A program made the translations under genes and the position numbers. Below are positions 28,130-37,950 of a stretch of DNA of 64,000 nucleotides, in pieces. The stretch spans positions 744,001 through 808,000 of the forward strand of contig NZ_JAEDOX010000001.1 of NCBI RefSeq assembly GCF_017872555.1. The letters are read 5' to 3'. Below the pieces are notes generated by a model. That model saw only the letters and a list, made by a program, of their open reading frames with translations. It was not told where the DNA came from and did not search any database. Positions within the stretch are counted from its first letter, which is position 1. Every line of letters begins with the position of its first letter. The stretch comes from Ruegeria sp. HKCCSA071. GTDB taxonomy: Bacteria; Pseudomonadota; Alphaproteobacteria; Rhodobacterales; Rhodobacteraceae.

Positions 28130-28882
28130 TCAACCCTGAACTTTGGTATATGTCCCCTCGCCTGCAAGAATACCACGGAAACCTCCGGGCTCATCCAGAC
28201 CAAAGACGATCAGAGGCAGGTTGTTGTCACGCGCCAGCGCGATGGCTGACGCATCCATGACCCGCAACCGCTTGGCTAGAACGTCGTCATAGGTGACCGT
28301 GTCATAACGCACCGCGTCGGCATGTTGTTTGGGATCCTTGTCGTAAACGCCGTCGACACCGTTCTTGCCCATGAAAATCGCCTCACACGCCATTTCATTG
28401 GCGCGCAAGGTCGCCGCGGTGTCGGTGGTGAAATACGGGTTGCCAGTACCGGCCGCAAAGATGCAAACCCTTTTCTTTTCAAGGTGCCGTACGGCGCGGC
28501 GGCGGATATAAGGCTCGCACACTTCATCCATGCGAATGGCCGAAATGACCCGAGTGAACACCCCGATCTCTTCCAGGGCAGACTGCATACCCAGTGCGTT
28601 CATCACCGTGGCCAACATCCCCATATAGTCTGCTGTGGTCCGCTCCATACCCTGAGCAGATCCACTCAGGCCCCGGAAAATGTTTCCGCCACCGATAACC
28701 ATGCAGATCTCAACGCCCAGATCGTGAACCGATTTCACCTCTTGCGCGATGCGCTGAACGGTTGGCGGGTGCAGGCCAAAGCCCTGATCCCCCATCAATG
28801 CCTCTCCTGAAATTTTCAACATGACACGTTTGTATGTGGTTTTCGGGGTTTCGGCAGTTTCAGAAGACGGGGAAAGGCTCAT
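28130..28882 (-). CDS. pyrH: UMP kinase
   Basis: A 250-residue amino-acid-kinase-fold enzyme that phosphorylates UMP to UDP. The N terminus carries [19 protein letters not shown], then [23 protein letters not shown] and the ATP-site [16 protein letters not shown] motif. The UTP/GTP-regulated bacterial hexameric type is indicated. In many alphaproteobacteria pyrH is followed by frr and uppS; here a terminator and an unrelated PLP gene follow instead. It is divergent from miaA with a short shared promoter region. Confidence 0.96.
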   Translation of the reverse strand: MSLSPSSETAETPKTTYKRVMLKISGEALMGDQGFGLHPPTVQRIAQEVKSVHDLGVEICMVIGGGNIFRGLSGSAQGMERTTADYMGMLATVMNALGMQSALEEIGVFTRVISAIRMDEVCEPYIRRRAVRHLEKKRVCIFAAGTGNPYFTTDTAATLRANEMACEAIFMGKNGVDGVYDKDPKQHADAVRYDTVTYDDVLAKRLRVMDASAIALARDNNLPLIVFGLDEPGGFRGILAGEGTYTKVQG

Positions 28883-28979
28883 GTTGCGCTCCGGGCTGGC
28901 ACGGGGTTAATTTCCGGCGCAAAATGAAGCAAAAGCTCCGCAGGTTCAATGCGGTTGGTGAGGATTGAGGCAACCGCAT

Positions 28980-29873
28980 ATGACCCGGCGATCAACAGAC
29001 GCGATATTTCGGCAATTGCCCCCTATTCCCGATGACAAACCTGTCCTGATTGCAGGGCCGACTGCATCCGGGAAATCAGCGCTGGCGCTGGAGATCGCCG
29101 AACGCTATGGCGGGGTCATCGTCAATGCCGATGCAAGTCAGGTTTATGATTGTTGGCGCGTGATTTCGGCCCGACCATCTGCCGAAGAAGAAGCACGCGT
29201 ACCGCATCTGCTCTATGGTCACATCGCCTATGATCAGGATTATTCAGCCGGTCACTGGCTGCGAGAAGTGGTGCCACTGCTGACCGGGAGCCAGCGGCCA
29301 ATCATTGTCGGCGGGACAGGATTGTATTTCTCGGCCCTGACCCAAGGCATGGCCGAGATCCCCGCAACTCCGGTGCAGGTGCGGGCCGAAGCAGACTTGC
29401 TGACCGTTGCCGAGCTTGTCGCCGGGGTTGACGAACAGACTTTGGCTGGCCTGGATACGCAGAACCGCGCGCGCGTGCAGCGCGCTTGGGAAGTGCAGCG
29501 TGCCACGGGGCGCAGCCTGTTATCTTGGCAGGCCGATACGCCACCGCCAATAATACGGCTGAATGATGCAGTTCCTATCGTTTTTGACGTCGACAAAGCT
29601 TGGCTTCTGGATCGGATTGAACGCCGTTTTGATCAGATGCTTGAACTGGGTGCAATTGACGAAGTGAGCGCGATGCGGGATCGTTTCGACCCCGTACTGC
29701 CCGCCTGCAAAGCCATTGGTGTGCCAGAGCTTATGGCCTATCTGGATGGAATGATGACGTTGGATCAGGCCCGTGAACGGGCCACGATCTCGACCCGGCA
29801 ATTTGCCAAACGTCAACGCACATGGTTCCGGACCAGAATGAAAACATGGAATCACGTCGATTTCTCAAAGTGA
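28980..29873 (+). CDS. miaA: tRNA dimethylallyltransferase
   Basis: A 297-residue enzyme that adds the dimethylallyl group to A37 of tRNAs reading UNN codons. The P-loop [11 protein letters not shown] begins near residue 30; the DSRQVY-equivalent appears as [11 protein letters not shown], an alternative to the usual DSMQVY. The C-terminal [15 protein letters not shown] motif is intact. The ATG at 28980 is preferred over a TTG at 28965. It stands alone on the plus strand, with a weak hairpin in the following gap. Confidence 0.93.
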   Translation: MTRRSTDAIFRQLPPIPDDKPVLIAGPTASGKSALALEIAERYGGVIVNADASQVYDCWRVISARPSAEEEARVPHLLYGHIAYDQDYSAGHWLREVVPLLTGSQRPIIVGGTGLYFSALTQGMAEIPATPVQVRAEADLLTVAELVAGVDEQTLAGLDTQNRARVQRAWEVQRATGRSLLSWQADTPPPIIRLNDAVPIVFDVDKAWLLDRIERRFDQMLELGAIDEVSAMRDRFDPVLPACKAIGVPELMAYLDGMMTLDQARERATISTRQFAKRQRTWFRTRMKTWNHVDFSK

Positions 29874-30226
29874 TATCTGGTGTTGTTCATTCCTCTGGAT
29901 TTGATAGCGAAAGCAATTTGATCAACAGATAAAGAAGAAGTTTCTCGTCTTTTATCAGTAATTTGACTTCGAAATTCCGCAAGGTTCTCCCTCTGCGGTG
30001 TGTCACATAGGAATATCCCTATCGAAGTATCAACAATGCGGTAACGTCGTTTTTGTGCATTTTATGTCGATTCCGAACGTTGACGTTGAGTGATTTCTGG
30101 TGCCGAATGGCGGCATGGGGATGCACAGAGTCCAAAAACCGGAATCCTTCTTTCTTGCGACCGGACAAGCCCGCGTCGCTTAGAACAAGAACAAATCAAC
30201 AAAATCAATGTCACAGGGAGACATTT
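29874..30226. other. A/T-rich gap before the ABC importer operon
   Basis: About 350 bases with no credible gene. A loose hairpin (GATAAAGA near 29928 with TCTTTTATC near 29948) may end miaA transcripts. The rest presumably holds the promoter of the importer; a ribosome site GGGAG precedes the ATG at 30227. An in-frame TTG at 30053 would extend the substrate-binding protein but lacks coding character. Confidence 0.5.
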
Positions 30227-31897
30227 ATGACCAATACGGCAATCACCAACGACAAGGTGCACTGGGCGGCCGAGATGCACGCGCAGGAATACCGTGACGG
30301 CAAGCTTAGCCGCCGGGAATTTCTGGTCCGTGCGACGGCGCTGGGTGTCGCGGTACCGACGGCCTATGGTTTGATCGGTCTGCAATCGCCTGCGGCGGCA
30401 CAAGAGCCGCAGCGCGGTGGTACCATCCGCTACCAGATGGAAGTGCGCGCGCTCAAAGATCCGCGAACTTATGACTGGACGCAAATTGCCACTTTCACAG
30501 CAGGCTGGCTGGAGTACCTCGTCGAATACAACAACGACGGCTCGTTCAAGCCGATGCTGCTGGAAAGCTGGGAAGCCAATGACGACGCCACTGAATACAC
30601 ATTGAACGTTCGCAAGGGTGTAAAGTGGAACAACGGCGACGATTTCACAGCCGAAGACGTGGCCCGCAACATTGCAGGATGGTGTGACGCTGGTCTGGAA
30701 GGCAACTCGATGGCATCGCGTATGGCGTCGCTTATCGACGAAAGCACTCAGCAAGCTGCGGACGGTGCAATCACTGTGGTTGACTCCCATACTGTCAAAC
30801 TGAAGTGCAACGCGCCTGACATCACGATCATCCCGGGTATGGCGGACTATCCCGCCGCAATCGTTCATAGCAGCTTCGATGCGAACGACATGCTTTCAAA
30901 CCCCGTCGGCACGGGCTTCATGCTGCCTGACAGCCACGAAGTTGGCGTCAAAGGTGTGCTGGTGCGCAACGAAGGTTTCGACTGGTGGGGATATGAGGCT
31001 GGCAAAGGCGGCTATATCGACCGCATCGAGTTCATCGACTACGGCACTGACCCGGCTGCATTCCTTGCAGCTTATGAGGCCGAAGAGATCGACATGAACT
31101 GGGAATCTGTTGGCGAATTCGTCGACATCTTTGACGGCATTGGGCTTGTGCGCTCGGAAATCCCGTCAGGCTTCACCATCGTTATCCGCCCGAACCAGTT
31201 GGCCGAAGACGAAAACGGCAACAAGATCTACGGCGACAAGCGCGTTCGTCAGGCTTTGGCCATGGCGGTCGACAACGAAGTGTGCCTGGAGCTGGGCATG
31301 TCGGGCTACGGCATTCCGGCTGACAACTGCCACGTCGGACCGATGCACCCTGAACATGACTCGGCCGTGACTCGTATCCCGTATGATCCTGCCGGGGCGA
31401 AAGCCCTGATGGACGAAGCGGGTATGGGTGATTTTGAGCACGAAGTGCAATCAATCGACGATGACTGGCGCCGTAACACCACGGCTGCGGTTGTAGCGCA
31501 GCTGAACGACGCGGGAATCAAGGCCAAGCATACAGTTCTGCCGGGGTCGACCTTCTGGAACGACTGGACGAAATACGCCTTCTCGTCGACGAACTGGAAC
31601 CACCGCCCATTGGGCACTCAGGTTCTGGCACTGGCCTATAAATCGGGAGTCGCGTGGAACGAATCCGGTTTTGCCAATGCAGAGTTTGATGCGTTGCTGG
31701 CCGAGGCGAACTCGATCGCAGATGTCGACAAACGTCGTGAAGTGATGGCCAAACTGCAGGGGATCATGATCGACGAAGGTGTCACGATCCAGCCTTATTG
31801 GCGGACAGCGATGCGCCATCACCGCGACAATTTGGTGGGTGTCGAAAAGCATATCGCAGACCTGCCGCAGCTTTATAAGTTCGGCTTTACGTCCTGA
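30227..31897 (+). CDS. ABC importer substrate-binding protein, peptide type (SBP family 5), Tat-exported
   Basis: A 556-residue periplasmic solute-binding protein. A twin-arginine signal is visible: SRREFLVRA at residues 28-36, a hydrophobic stretch and the AAAQE cleavage area near residue 58. The SBP_bac_5 fold follows, with [27 protein letters not shown] and a [12 protein letters not shown] helix. It is the first gene of a four-gene dipeptide/oligopeptide-type importer. Tat export means it is folded before secretion, which is uncommon for this family but common among Rhodobacterales members. The ligand is unknown. Confidence 0.9.
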   Translation: MTNTAITNDKVHWAAEMHAQEYRDGKLSRREFLVRATALGVAVPTAYGLIGLQSPAAAQEPQRGGTIRYQMEVRALKDPRTYDWTQIATFTAGWLEYLVEYNNDGSFKPMLLESWEANDDATEYTLNVRKGVKWNNGDDFTAEDVARNIAGWCDAGLEGNSMASRMASLIDESTQQAADGAITVVDSHTVKLKCNAPDITIIPGMADYPAAIVHSSFDANDMLSNPVGTGFMLPDSHEVGVKGVLVRNEGFDWWGYEAGKGGYIDRIEFIDYGTDPAAFLAAYEAEEIDMNWESVGEFVDIFDGIGLVRSEIPSGFTIVIRPNQLAEDENGNKIYGDKRVRQALAMAVDNEVCLELGMSGYGIPADNCHVGPMHPEHDSAVTRIPYDPAGAKALMDEAGMGDFEHEVQSIDDDWRRNTTAAVVAQLNDAGIKAKHTVLPGSTFWNDWTKYAFSSTNWNHRPLGTQVLALAYKSGVAWNESGFANAEFDALLAEANSIADVDKRREVMAKLQGIMIDEGVTIQPYWRTAMRHHRDNLVGVEKHIADLPQLYKFGFTS

Positions 31898-31910
31898 GCG
31901 AAAAAGCAAA

Positions 31911-31935
31911 AGGCCGCGCCACCCTGGCGCGGCCT
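31911..31935 (+). other. Stable hairpin between the binding-protein and permease genes
   Basis: Perfect 11-bp stem AGGCCGCGCCA / TGGCGCGGCCT with a three-base loop, 14 bases after the stop codon. There is no T tract, so it is more likely to protect the upstream message end, giving more binding protein than membrane subunits, than to terminate fully. Confidence 0.75.
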
Positions 31936-32020
31936 CTTCGTCCTGAACGCGACGAACAAATAATAACAGCTAAGCGTGGCGTTCCTTGAAACCCGCGCTA
32001 GCCGACCCACAGGGGCAAAT

Positions 32021-33067
32021 ATGGGACTTTTCATTCTAAGGCGCGTTGGCATCATGCTGTTGACGGCATTGTGTCTGACTTTCCTGGTTTTCTTCTTAAC
32101 CAACCTCTATCCGAACCTCGAGAAACTGGCGAAAACGCAGGGCAACTTTCGGATGTCGGATGAACAGGTTGAGAGCTACCTGAGCAAAAATGGTTACCTC
32201 CAATCCACTCCGATAAAATACGGCGAATGGCTGGGTGTCCTGCCCTCTTATCGGTACACGAATGAAGACGGAACCGTTCAGGGAAGATGCATTCTGCCGG
32301 GCAAAACCGCCGAAGAATCTCCGAATTTCTGCGGAATCCTGCAAGGGTATTGGGGCTATTCGACTGTCTTCAAGGAAGAGGTTTCCACCGTTGTTGGGAA
32401 CCGTTTGGCTCTGACTGGTCGTCTGATGCTCTGGGTCATGTTGCTGATGGTTCCGTCCGCGTTGATCCTTGGTGTTTTGGCAGGAATGAAAGAAGGATCT
32501 GCCACTGACAGGACGTTATCGACCTTCGCCATCACAACGACGGCGACGCCGGAATATGTCTCGGGCGTGATCTTTATCGCCATCTTCACCTCATCCGCAG
32601 TTGGTTTGAAGTGGTTCAAAGGCACGGCCACGCAAGCGATGGAGAACCCGACCTTTGAGAACTTCTTCCTGCCGGTCCTGACTATTGCACTTTATGGGAT
32701 GGGCTATATTGCCCGAATGACTCGCGCTTCGATGACCGAAGTGATGACCGCCCAATATATCCGGACAGCGCGTCTGAAAGGTGTGTCCTTCCCCAATATC
32801 GTCATGAAACATGCGTTGCGTAACGCGCTGATCGCACCCTTCACCGTCATCATGCTGCAGTTCCCCTGGCTGCTGAATGGCGTGGTGATCGTCGAGACCC
32901 TGTTCAACTACAAGGGCTTCGGCTGGGCGCTGGTTCAGGCCGCGGGCAATAACGACATTCAGCTGTTGCTGGCGATTTCGGTCGTTTCGGTCTTTGTGGT
33001 GCTGGTGACCCAGCTGATTTCGGATATCGGCTATGTCTACCTCAACCCGCGCATCCGCATTTCTTAA
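32021..33067 (+). CDS. ABC importer permease, DppB type
   Basis: A 348-residue inner membrane subunit. The first helix starts FILRRVGIMLLTALCLTFLVFFLTNLYP; a periplasmic section of about 80 residues carries two cysteines (GRCILPG, PNFCGIL). The EAA loop motif is TARLKGVSFPNIVMKHALRNA. The ATG at 32021 follows AGGGG with six bases spacing; a GTG-type start at 31976 lies too close to the hairpin. It pairs with the DppC-type gene 13 bases downstream. Confidence 0.9.
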   Translation: MGLFILRRVGIMLLTALCLTFLVFFLTNLYPNLEKLAKTQGNFRMSDEQVESYLSKNGYLQSTPIKYGEWLGVLPSYRYTNEDGTVQGRCILPGKTAEESPNFCGILQGYWGYSTVFKEEVSTVVGNRLALTGRLMLWVMLLMVPSALILGVLAGMKEGSATDRTLSTFAITTTATPEYVSGVIFIAIFTSSAVGLKWFKGTATQAMENPTFENFFLPVLTIALYGMGYIARMTRASMTEVMTAQYIRTARLKGVSFPNIVMKHALRNALIAPFTVIMLQFPWLLNGVVIVETLFNYKGFGWALVQAAGNNDIQLLLAISVVSVFVVLVTQLISDIGYVYLNPRIRIS

Positions 33068-33080
33068 GGAGGGTTAGATC

Positions 33081-34544
33081 ATGGAACCACTTACCTGGAC
33101 CGGCTCTATCGCCTTCCTGAACCCGCTTTTTGCCCTTGGCCTTGCGCTAATGGTCTTATCCATTGCCGTCTGGATGCTGGCCAGCATCGTGCTGCCCGAA
33201 GACCAGATGACGGTGAACCCGGACGGTACGTTGAGCTCAAGCTCAGGCCTGCGAACACTGATACAACTGGCACTGCGCTACAGCTTTCTGGCCAGTGTTG
33301 GAATCGCACTCGCCTATATCGTGCTGGGCGTTTTGATGGGCACCAGCGCCGGAATTATTGGCGCCATGTCCCAGCAGTTCTTGCCTGTATGGGTGTCGTT
33401 GATCATCCTTTATGCCATGTCGATCGCCTTCAAACGCAAGCTTGGCCTCTATGGCAAACTGTTTGACAGCCCCATCGGCATGATCGGCTTTGGCCTTGTG
33501 ATGTTCTGGGTTTTCACTGGGGTATTCGGCGCGATGGATTTGATCGTCACGCATGACCCGCTGTCACAGGTTTCGGGCATGAAGAACAAAGTGCCAGGAA
33601 CGCCACTGTCCAATCTGGAGGACGGTCAATACGCCTGGTATCTGCTGGGTGGCGACAATCTGGCCCGCGATGTGTTCAGCCGCATGGTCAAAGGGGCATG
33701 GATTGTTGTTCAGATCGCCCCGCTTGCCACGATGTTTGCCTTCATGGTTGGCATCACGTTGGGTCTTCCGGCAGGCTATTATGGTGGTCGACTGGATACT
33801 TTGCTGTCGTTCCTTGCGAACCTGATTTTGGCCTTCCCGGTGATCTTGCTGTTCTATCTGCTGGTCACGCCCGAGATCGTTGCGACCGGGGTACCGAATT
33901 ACATGGCGGCCGTCTTGTTCGTATTCCCGATCATCTTCCTCGGTGTGCTGCTGAACTCACGATATTATACCAGACCGAACTTCCGAACACCGCTGCTGAT
34001 CGGAGTTTTGGGGGTAGCGGGTTGGTTCTACTTGTCTCTGATTTCGACCGGTGGCTACATCATTAATACCGACGCCTATCGTATCTGGGGTCTGCCGACC
34101 TATCTGGATCTGTTCGATATCCCCGGCGGTATTCTGGTGGTCTTCGTCTCGGTGGTCTTTGTGAACTCGCCCACCGTTTTCCGCATCGTGCGCGGACTGG
34201 CGCTGGACATCAAAACACGGGACTACGTGGCGGCAGCACAAACCCGTGGCGAAGGTCCGTGGTACATCATGTTGTGGGAAATCCTACCCAACGCGCGCGG
34301 CCCGCTGATCGTCGATTTCTGTCTGCGTATTGGCTATACCACCATCCTACTGGGAACCTTAGGTTTCTTTGGTTTGGGCCTGCCACCTGAAAGCCCTGAC
34401 TGGGGGTCGACGATCAACGAGGGGCGCAAGCTTTTGTCGATCTACCTGCACCCTGCTCTGCCACCCGCGCTGGCCTTGTTGACGCTGGTTCTGGGTCTGA
34501 ACCTGCTGGCCGACGGGTTGCGCGAAGAAAGTCTGAAAGACTGA
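33081..34544 (+). CDS. ABC importer permease, DppC type, with N-terminal extension and insertion
   Basis: A 487-residue permease, about 190 residues longer than typical DppC. Residues 1-145 form extra hydrophobic segments (roughly four) not found in the core family. The core begins near residue 180 with GGDNLARDVFSRMVKGAW. A further stretch of about 60-80 residues with two helices (about 275-330) interrupts the region before the EAA loop (YVAAAQTRGEGPWYIMLWEILPNA). A clear GGAGG ribosome site precedes the ATG. It forms the membrane pore with the DppB-type subunit. The same enlarged architecture occurs in some alphaproteobacterial importers, but I know no characterised ligand. Confidence 0.88.
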   Translation: MEPLTWTGSIAFLNPLFALGLALMVLSIAVWMLASIVLPEDQMTVNPDGTLSSSSGLRTLIQLALRYSFLASVGIALAYIVLGVLMGTSAGIIGAMSQQFLPVWVSLIILYAMSIAFKRKLGLYGKLFDSPIGMIGFGLVMFWVFTGVFGAMDLIVTHDPLSQVSGMKNKVPGTPLSNLEDGQYAWYLLGGDNLARDVFSRMVKGAWIVVQIAPLATMFAFMVGITLGLPAGYYGGRLDTLLSFLANLILAFPVILLFYLLVTPEIVATGVPNYMAAVLFVFPIIFLGVLLNSRYYTRPNFRTPLLIGVLGVAGWFYLSLISTGGYIINTDAYRIWGLPTYLDLFDIPGGILVVFVSVVFVNSPTVFRIVRGLALDIKTRDYVAAAQTRGEGPWYIMLWEILPNARGPLIVDFCLRIGYTTILLGTLGFFGLGLPPESPDWGSTINEGRKLLSIYLHPALPPALALLTLVLGLNLLADGLREESLKD

Positions 34545-34556
34545 TGTGAAAGCGAC

Positions 34557-34609
34557 CGGGGGGCCAGCCCCCCGGACCCCCCGAGATATTTTTAGCCAGA
34601 TGAAGAGGA
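34557..34609. repeat. G/C hairpin plus GAGATATTTTTAGCC tail, a likely dispersed intergenic element
   Basis: Perfect 8-bp stem CCGGGGGG / CCCCCCGG around CCAG (34557-34576), followed by ACCCCCCGAGATATTTTTAG and a purine-rich tail. I recall near-identical elements scattered between genes in many Rhodobacterales chromosomes, but this window holds only one copy, so the repeat status rests on memory. It lies between the permease and ATPase genes and could partly terminate transcription. Confidence 0.5.
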
Positions 34610-34637
34610 TCCCCTCGATCTGGTGAGGAGATACAAG

Positions 34638-36725
34638 ATGAGCAAGATGGCGGATTATGACGGCCCGATCCTGGAGATCGACAAGCTGTCGATTTCCTTC
34701 TTTACCCGCCTGCGGGAAATTCCGGCCGTGATGGATTTCTCTGTCAGCGTGCAACCCGGTGAAGCTGTTGGTCTGGTCGGTGAATCCGGCTGCGGTAAGT
34801 CCACGGTGGCGTTGGGTGTCATGCAGGACCTTGGCAAAAACGGTCGCATCGTTGGCGGTACAATCAAGTTCAAGGGTCGTGATCTGGCGGAAATGAGTTC
34901 AGATGAATTGCGAGACATACGCGGCAATGAGATCGCGATGATCTATCAGGAACCGATGGCCTCGCTGAACCCGGCGATGAAGATCGGCAAGCAGCTGATG
35001 GAAGTGCCCATGATTCACGAGGGCGTCAGCGCGGAAGAGGCGTATTCGCGCGCGCTGGAAGTTGTCACCGATGTGCGCTTGCCGGACCCCGAGCGAATGC
35101 TCAACTCGTTTCCTCACCAGCTGTCAGGCGGTCAGCAACAGCGGATCGTGATCGCAATGGCACTGATGTCAAAACCTGCGCTTCTGATCCTTGATGAACC
35201 AACGACGGCACTTGATGTGACGGTTGAGGCTGCAGTGGTCGAACTTGTGAAGGATCTGGGCAAGAAATACGGCACTTCGATGCTGTTCATTTCGCACAAC
35301 CTTGGGCTGGTTCTGGAAACCTGCGACCGGCTTTGCGTGATGTATTCGGGTGAGGCGGTCGAGCGCGGCTCGATAAAGGATGTGTTTGACGAGATGCAGC
35401 ATCCTTACACGCAGGCCCTGTTCCGGTCGATCCCACTGCCGGGGGCCGACAAGAACTCGCGCCCACTGGTGGCTATACCGGGAAACTTTCCCCTACCCCA
35501 TGAGCGGCCCCCAGGTTGTAACTTTGGCCCGCGCTGTGACTATTTCGAAGAGGGTCGCTGTGACGCCAAGGACATCCTGATGGAGGCGGTGCCCGGAAAT
35601 GACCGACACCATACCCGTTGCCTGAAATTCAAAGAGATTGACTGGAACGCACCAATCACGGTGGGTGATCAGAAAGCGAAAGGTGAGATCGGCAGGGTCG
35701 TTCTGAAGATGGACAACCTCAAGAAATACTATGAGGTTGCAGCTAATGCCCTGTTCGGTGGTGGCGAAAAGAAGGTTGTGAAAGCAAACGAAACGCTCAG
35801 TTTCGAGGCGCATGAATCCGAGACATTGGCCATCGTGGGTGAATCCGGTTGCGGCAAATCCACCTTTGCCAAAGTTCTCATGGGTCTTGAGACGGCCACG
35901 GACGGGCAGATTCTGCTGGACAACCGCAATATCGAACAGGTGCCCATAGAAGAGCGTGACGCAAAGACCGTTGGTGAAGTTCAGATGGTGTTTCAGAACC
36001 CGTTCGACACGCTGAACCCGTCGATGACCGTCGGGCGCCAGATCATCCGGGCATTGGAAATCTTCGGTGTTGGCAATTCTGAGGCCGAGCGCAAGAAGCG
36101 GATGCTGGAACTGCTGGATCTGGTGAAGCTGCCACGCGCCTTTGCAGACAGGATGCCGCGTCAGCTGTCGGGTGGCCAGAAGCAGCGCGTAGGTATCGCG
36201 CGCGCCTTTGCTGGCGATGCGCGCATCGTGGTGGCCGACGAGCCGGTATCGGCGCTGGACGTTTCGGTGCAAGCTGCGGTGACCGACCTGCTGATGGAAA
36301 TTCAGCGCGAGCACAAAACCACGTTGCTGTTCATCAGCCATGACCTTTCCATCGTGCGATACCTCAGCGACCGTGTGATGGTAATGTATTTGGGTCACGT
36401 GGTCGAGCTGGGCACAACTGATCAGGTTTTTGCACCCCCCTACCACCCTTATACCGAAGCGCTGCTGAGTGCTGTTCCCATCGCCGATACATCGGTCGAA
36501 AAGCAGCACATCGTTCTGGAGGGTGATATTCCTTCGGCCATGAACCCACCACCGGGATGCCCGTTCCAGACACGGTGTCGCTGGAAATCCGAAGTGCCAG
36601 ATGGGCGCTGTGAGTCGCATGTGCCGCCTGTGCAGACATTGGCCGAGGGGCATCAGGTGAAGTGCCACTTGTCCGAAGAGGTGCTGGCACGGATGCAACC
36701 CGTAATCAAAGTCGCGGCCGAATAG
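34638..36725 (+). CDS. ABC importer ATPase with two fused nucleotide-binding domains (DppD-DppF type)
   Basis: A 695-residue cytosolic ATPase that carries both motor domains of the importer in one chain. Domain 1 has Walker A GESGCGKS at residues 48-55, the LSGGQQQR signature and LILDEPTTALD Walker B, followed by an oligopeptide-type C-terminal zone with clustered cysteines (GCNFGPRC, GRC). Domain 2 repeats the plan with Walker A near residue 400, LSGGQKQR, VADEPVSALD and a second cysteine-bearing tail (GCPFQTRC). Cysteine tails of this kind bind an iron-sulfur cluster in some DppD/OppD proteins. GAGGAG precedes the ATG at 34638. It is the last gene of the importer operon. Confidence 0.93.
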   Translation: MSKMADYDGPILEIDKLSISFFTRLREIPAVMDFSVSVQPGEAVGLVGESGCGKSTVALGVMQDLGKNGRIVGGTIKFKGRDLAEMSSDELRDIRGNEIAMIYQEPMASLNPAMKIGKQLMEVPMIHEGVSAEEAYSRALEVVTDVRLPDPERMLNSFPHQLSGGQQQRIVIAMALMSKPALLILDEPTTALDVTVEAAVVELVKDLGKKYGTSMLFISHNLGLVLETCDRLCVMYSGEAVERGSIKDVFDEMQHPYTQALFRSIPLPGADKNSRPLVAIPGNFPLPHERPPGCNFGPRCDYFEEGRCDAKDILMEAVPGNDRHHTRCLKFKEIDWNAPITVGDQKAKGEIGRVVLKMDNLKKYYEVAANALFGGGEKKVVKANETLSFEAHESETLAIVGESGCGKSTFAKVLMGLETATDGQILLDNRNIEQVPIEERDAKTVGEVQMVFQNPFDTLNPSMTVGRQIIRALEIFGVGNSEAERKKRMLELLDLVKLPRAFADRMPRQLSGGQKQRVGIARAFAGDARIVVADEPVSALDVSVQAAVTDLLMEIQREHKTTLLFISHDLSIVRYLSDRVMVMYLGHVVELGTTDQVFAPPYHPYTEALLSAVPIADTSVEKQHIVLEGDIPSAMNPPPGCPFQTRCRWKSEVPDGRCESHVPPVQTLAEGHQVKCHLSEEVLARMQPVIKVAAE

Positions 36726-36744
36726 GTTTGCGGATCTTCATTGG

Positions 36745-36774
36745 AAAGGGCCGGTCGTTGACCGGCCCTTTCTG
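36745..36774 (+). terminator. Terminator of the ABC importer operon
   Basis: Perfect 12-bp stem AAAGGGCCGGTC / GACCGGCCCTTT with a GTT loop, 20 bases after the ATPase stop codon; the downstream T tract is short. Confidence 0.8.
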
Positions 36775-36833
36775 TGAGCGCCGCGTGTCACGAGGAGACT
36801 GGCGACGCATGTGAGTGGTGGTTCCCAAAAAGT

Positions 36834-37820
36834 TCAGCCAGTCATGACATTGTTGCCGAAATGCATAAACTCCTGGTTCATACCAGCAATCTCTCCGGCC
36901 TCCAGTTTCAGGCTGGCACTGTCAAGCATCTGATAGCTTTGCTGCCCCTTTACCCACTCGTCTGCTGATTGCAGCGTGGTCAGCGTGTAAGACGTGACTT
37001 CGTTCAGGTAATGAGTTGGGATAATGATCTTGGGCTTTAGCTTGGCCACGATGTCATTACCCTGATCGAAGCTCAGAATATGTTGCGACCCGTCTACCGG
37101 TAGGGTCAGAACATCGACCTGTCCGACGGCGTCCCAAAACTCCTGCGGCGGGTTATGGCGATTGTCACCCCAGATCAGCGTACGAATGCCACCTGTTTCC
37201 ACCAGATAGACCACCATATCCATATGACCCACATTGTTCGGCGGACAGGCTTCGACCCCAAATTCGGCCAGTGCATTTGTCCAGTTGTACCAGCCCGGCG
37301 CCACGCAGGCATGTTTATCTGCAAAACCAGTGATCTTGATATCGGCGAACTCGAAATTGCCGACCATCCTGTCCAGCACCATGGTCGAACTTGGGCGTTC
37401 GATCGCGTCGTGATCGAAATGCGCGTGGGTCGACAGGGTAATGTCTACCGGGATCTGGGGGAACTCATTGCGGAACCAAAGCCCCCACGCGCCCGACGGG
37501 TCATCACGCCAGGGGTCGAACAGGACCGTTGCGCCGTTGGGCGAGGTGATCTTGATGGCGCAATGGCCATAATAATCGATACCGACAACTCCGGCACTGG
37601 CCTGCCCCGTCGATCCCTGCAGGTCGATCACATGGTTATTGTTCCCTGGTTGCAACCACGCCTGCGATTGCGCCTCGACCGGTTTCGCGCCCAGCACTGA
37701 AGCTGTCGCGCCAACACCGGCGGCACCTGCCGCCATGAAAAACGACCGCCGAGACAACCCCGGTGCCAGATGATCCCTGTCCCCTTTCAGGATGGTCGGT
37801 TTCAGATCCTTGCGATCCAT
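36834..37820 (-). CDS. Tat-exported MBL-fold metallo-hydrolase
   Basis: A 328-residue metallo-beta-lactamase-fold protein with a Tat signal (SRRSFF at 23-28, AAGAAGVGATA, cleavage after residue 50). The zinc-binding motif HAHFDH is at 132-137, and further metal ligands are likely in WGDNRHNPPQ and PTHYLNE. It resembles the UPF0173/UlaG-like branch (GIDYYGHCAIKIT opening). The ATG at 37820 follows GAGAGG; a GTG at 37862 is less likely. Its gene converges on the peptide-type importer, so it may process an imported compound in the periplasm, but that is only a guess from position. Confidence 0.82.
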   Translation of the reverse strand: MDRKDLKPTILKGDRDHLAPGLSRRSFFMAAGAAGVGATASVLGAKPVEAQSQAWLQPGNNNHVIDLQGSTGQASAGVVGIDYYGHCAIKITSPNGATVLFDPWRDDPSGAWGLWFRNEFPQIPVDITLSTHAHFDHDAIERPSSTMVLDRMVGNFEFADIKITGFADKHACVAPGWYNWTNALAEFGVEACPPNNVGHMDMVVYLVETGGIRTLIWGDNRHNPPQEFWDAVGQVDVLTLPVDGSQHILSFDQGNDIVAKLKPKIIIPTHYLNEVTSYTLTTLQSADEWVKGQQSYQMLDSASLKLEAGEIAGMNQEFMHFGNNVMTG

Positions 37821-37950
37821 ATCTATGTACCTCTCTGTTGGACGTGCGCCGTTTTTCGGCACCTCACCCCAGAGGGTAACAAGCCAAGGCGTATCAGCTC
37901 AGACCGAAAAAATGGGGGTGGAATATGGGGGCATTCCCCATATTCGACAT

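Noticed and set aside
35493-36698. 401-codon open frame antisense to the fused ABC ATPase
   Set aside because: It mirrors a well-supported ATPase coding frame and has an arginine/histidine-rich composition with no domain.
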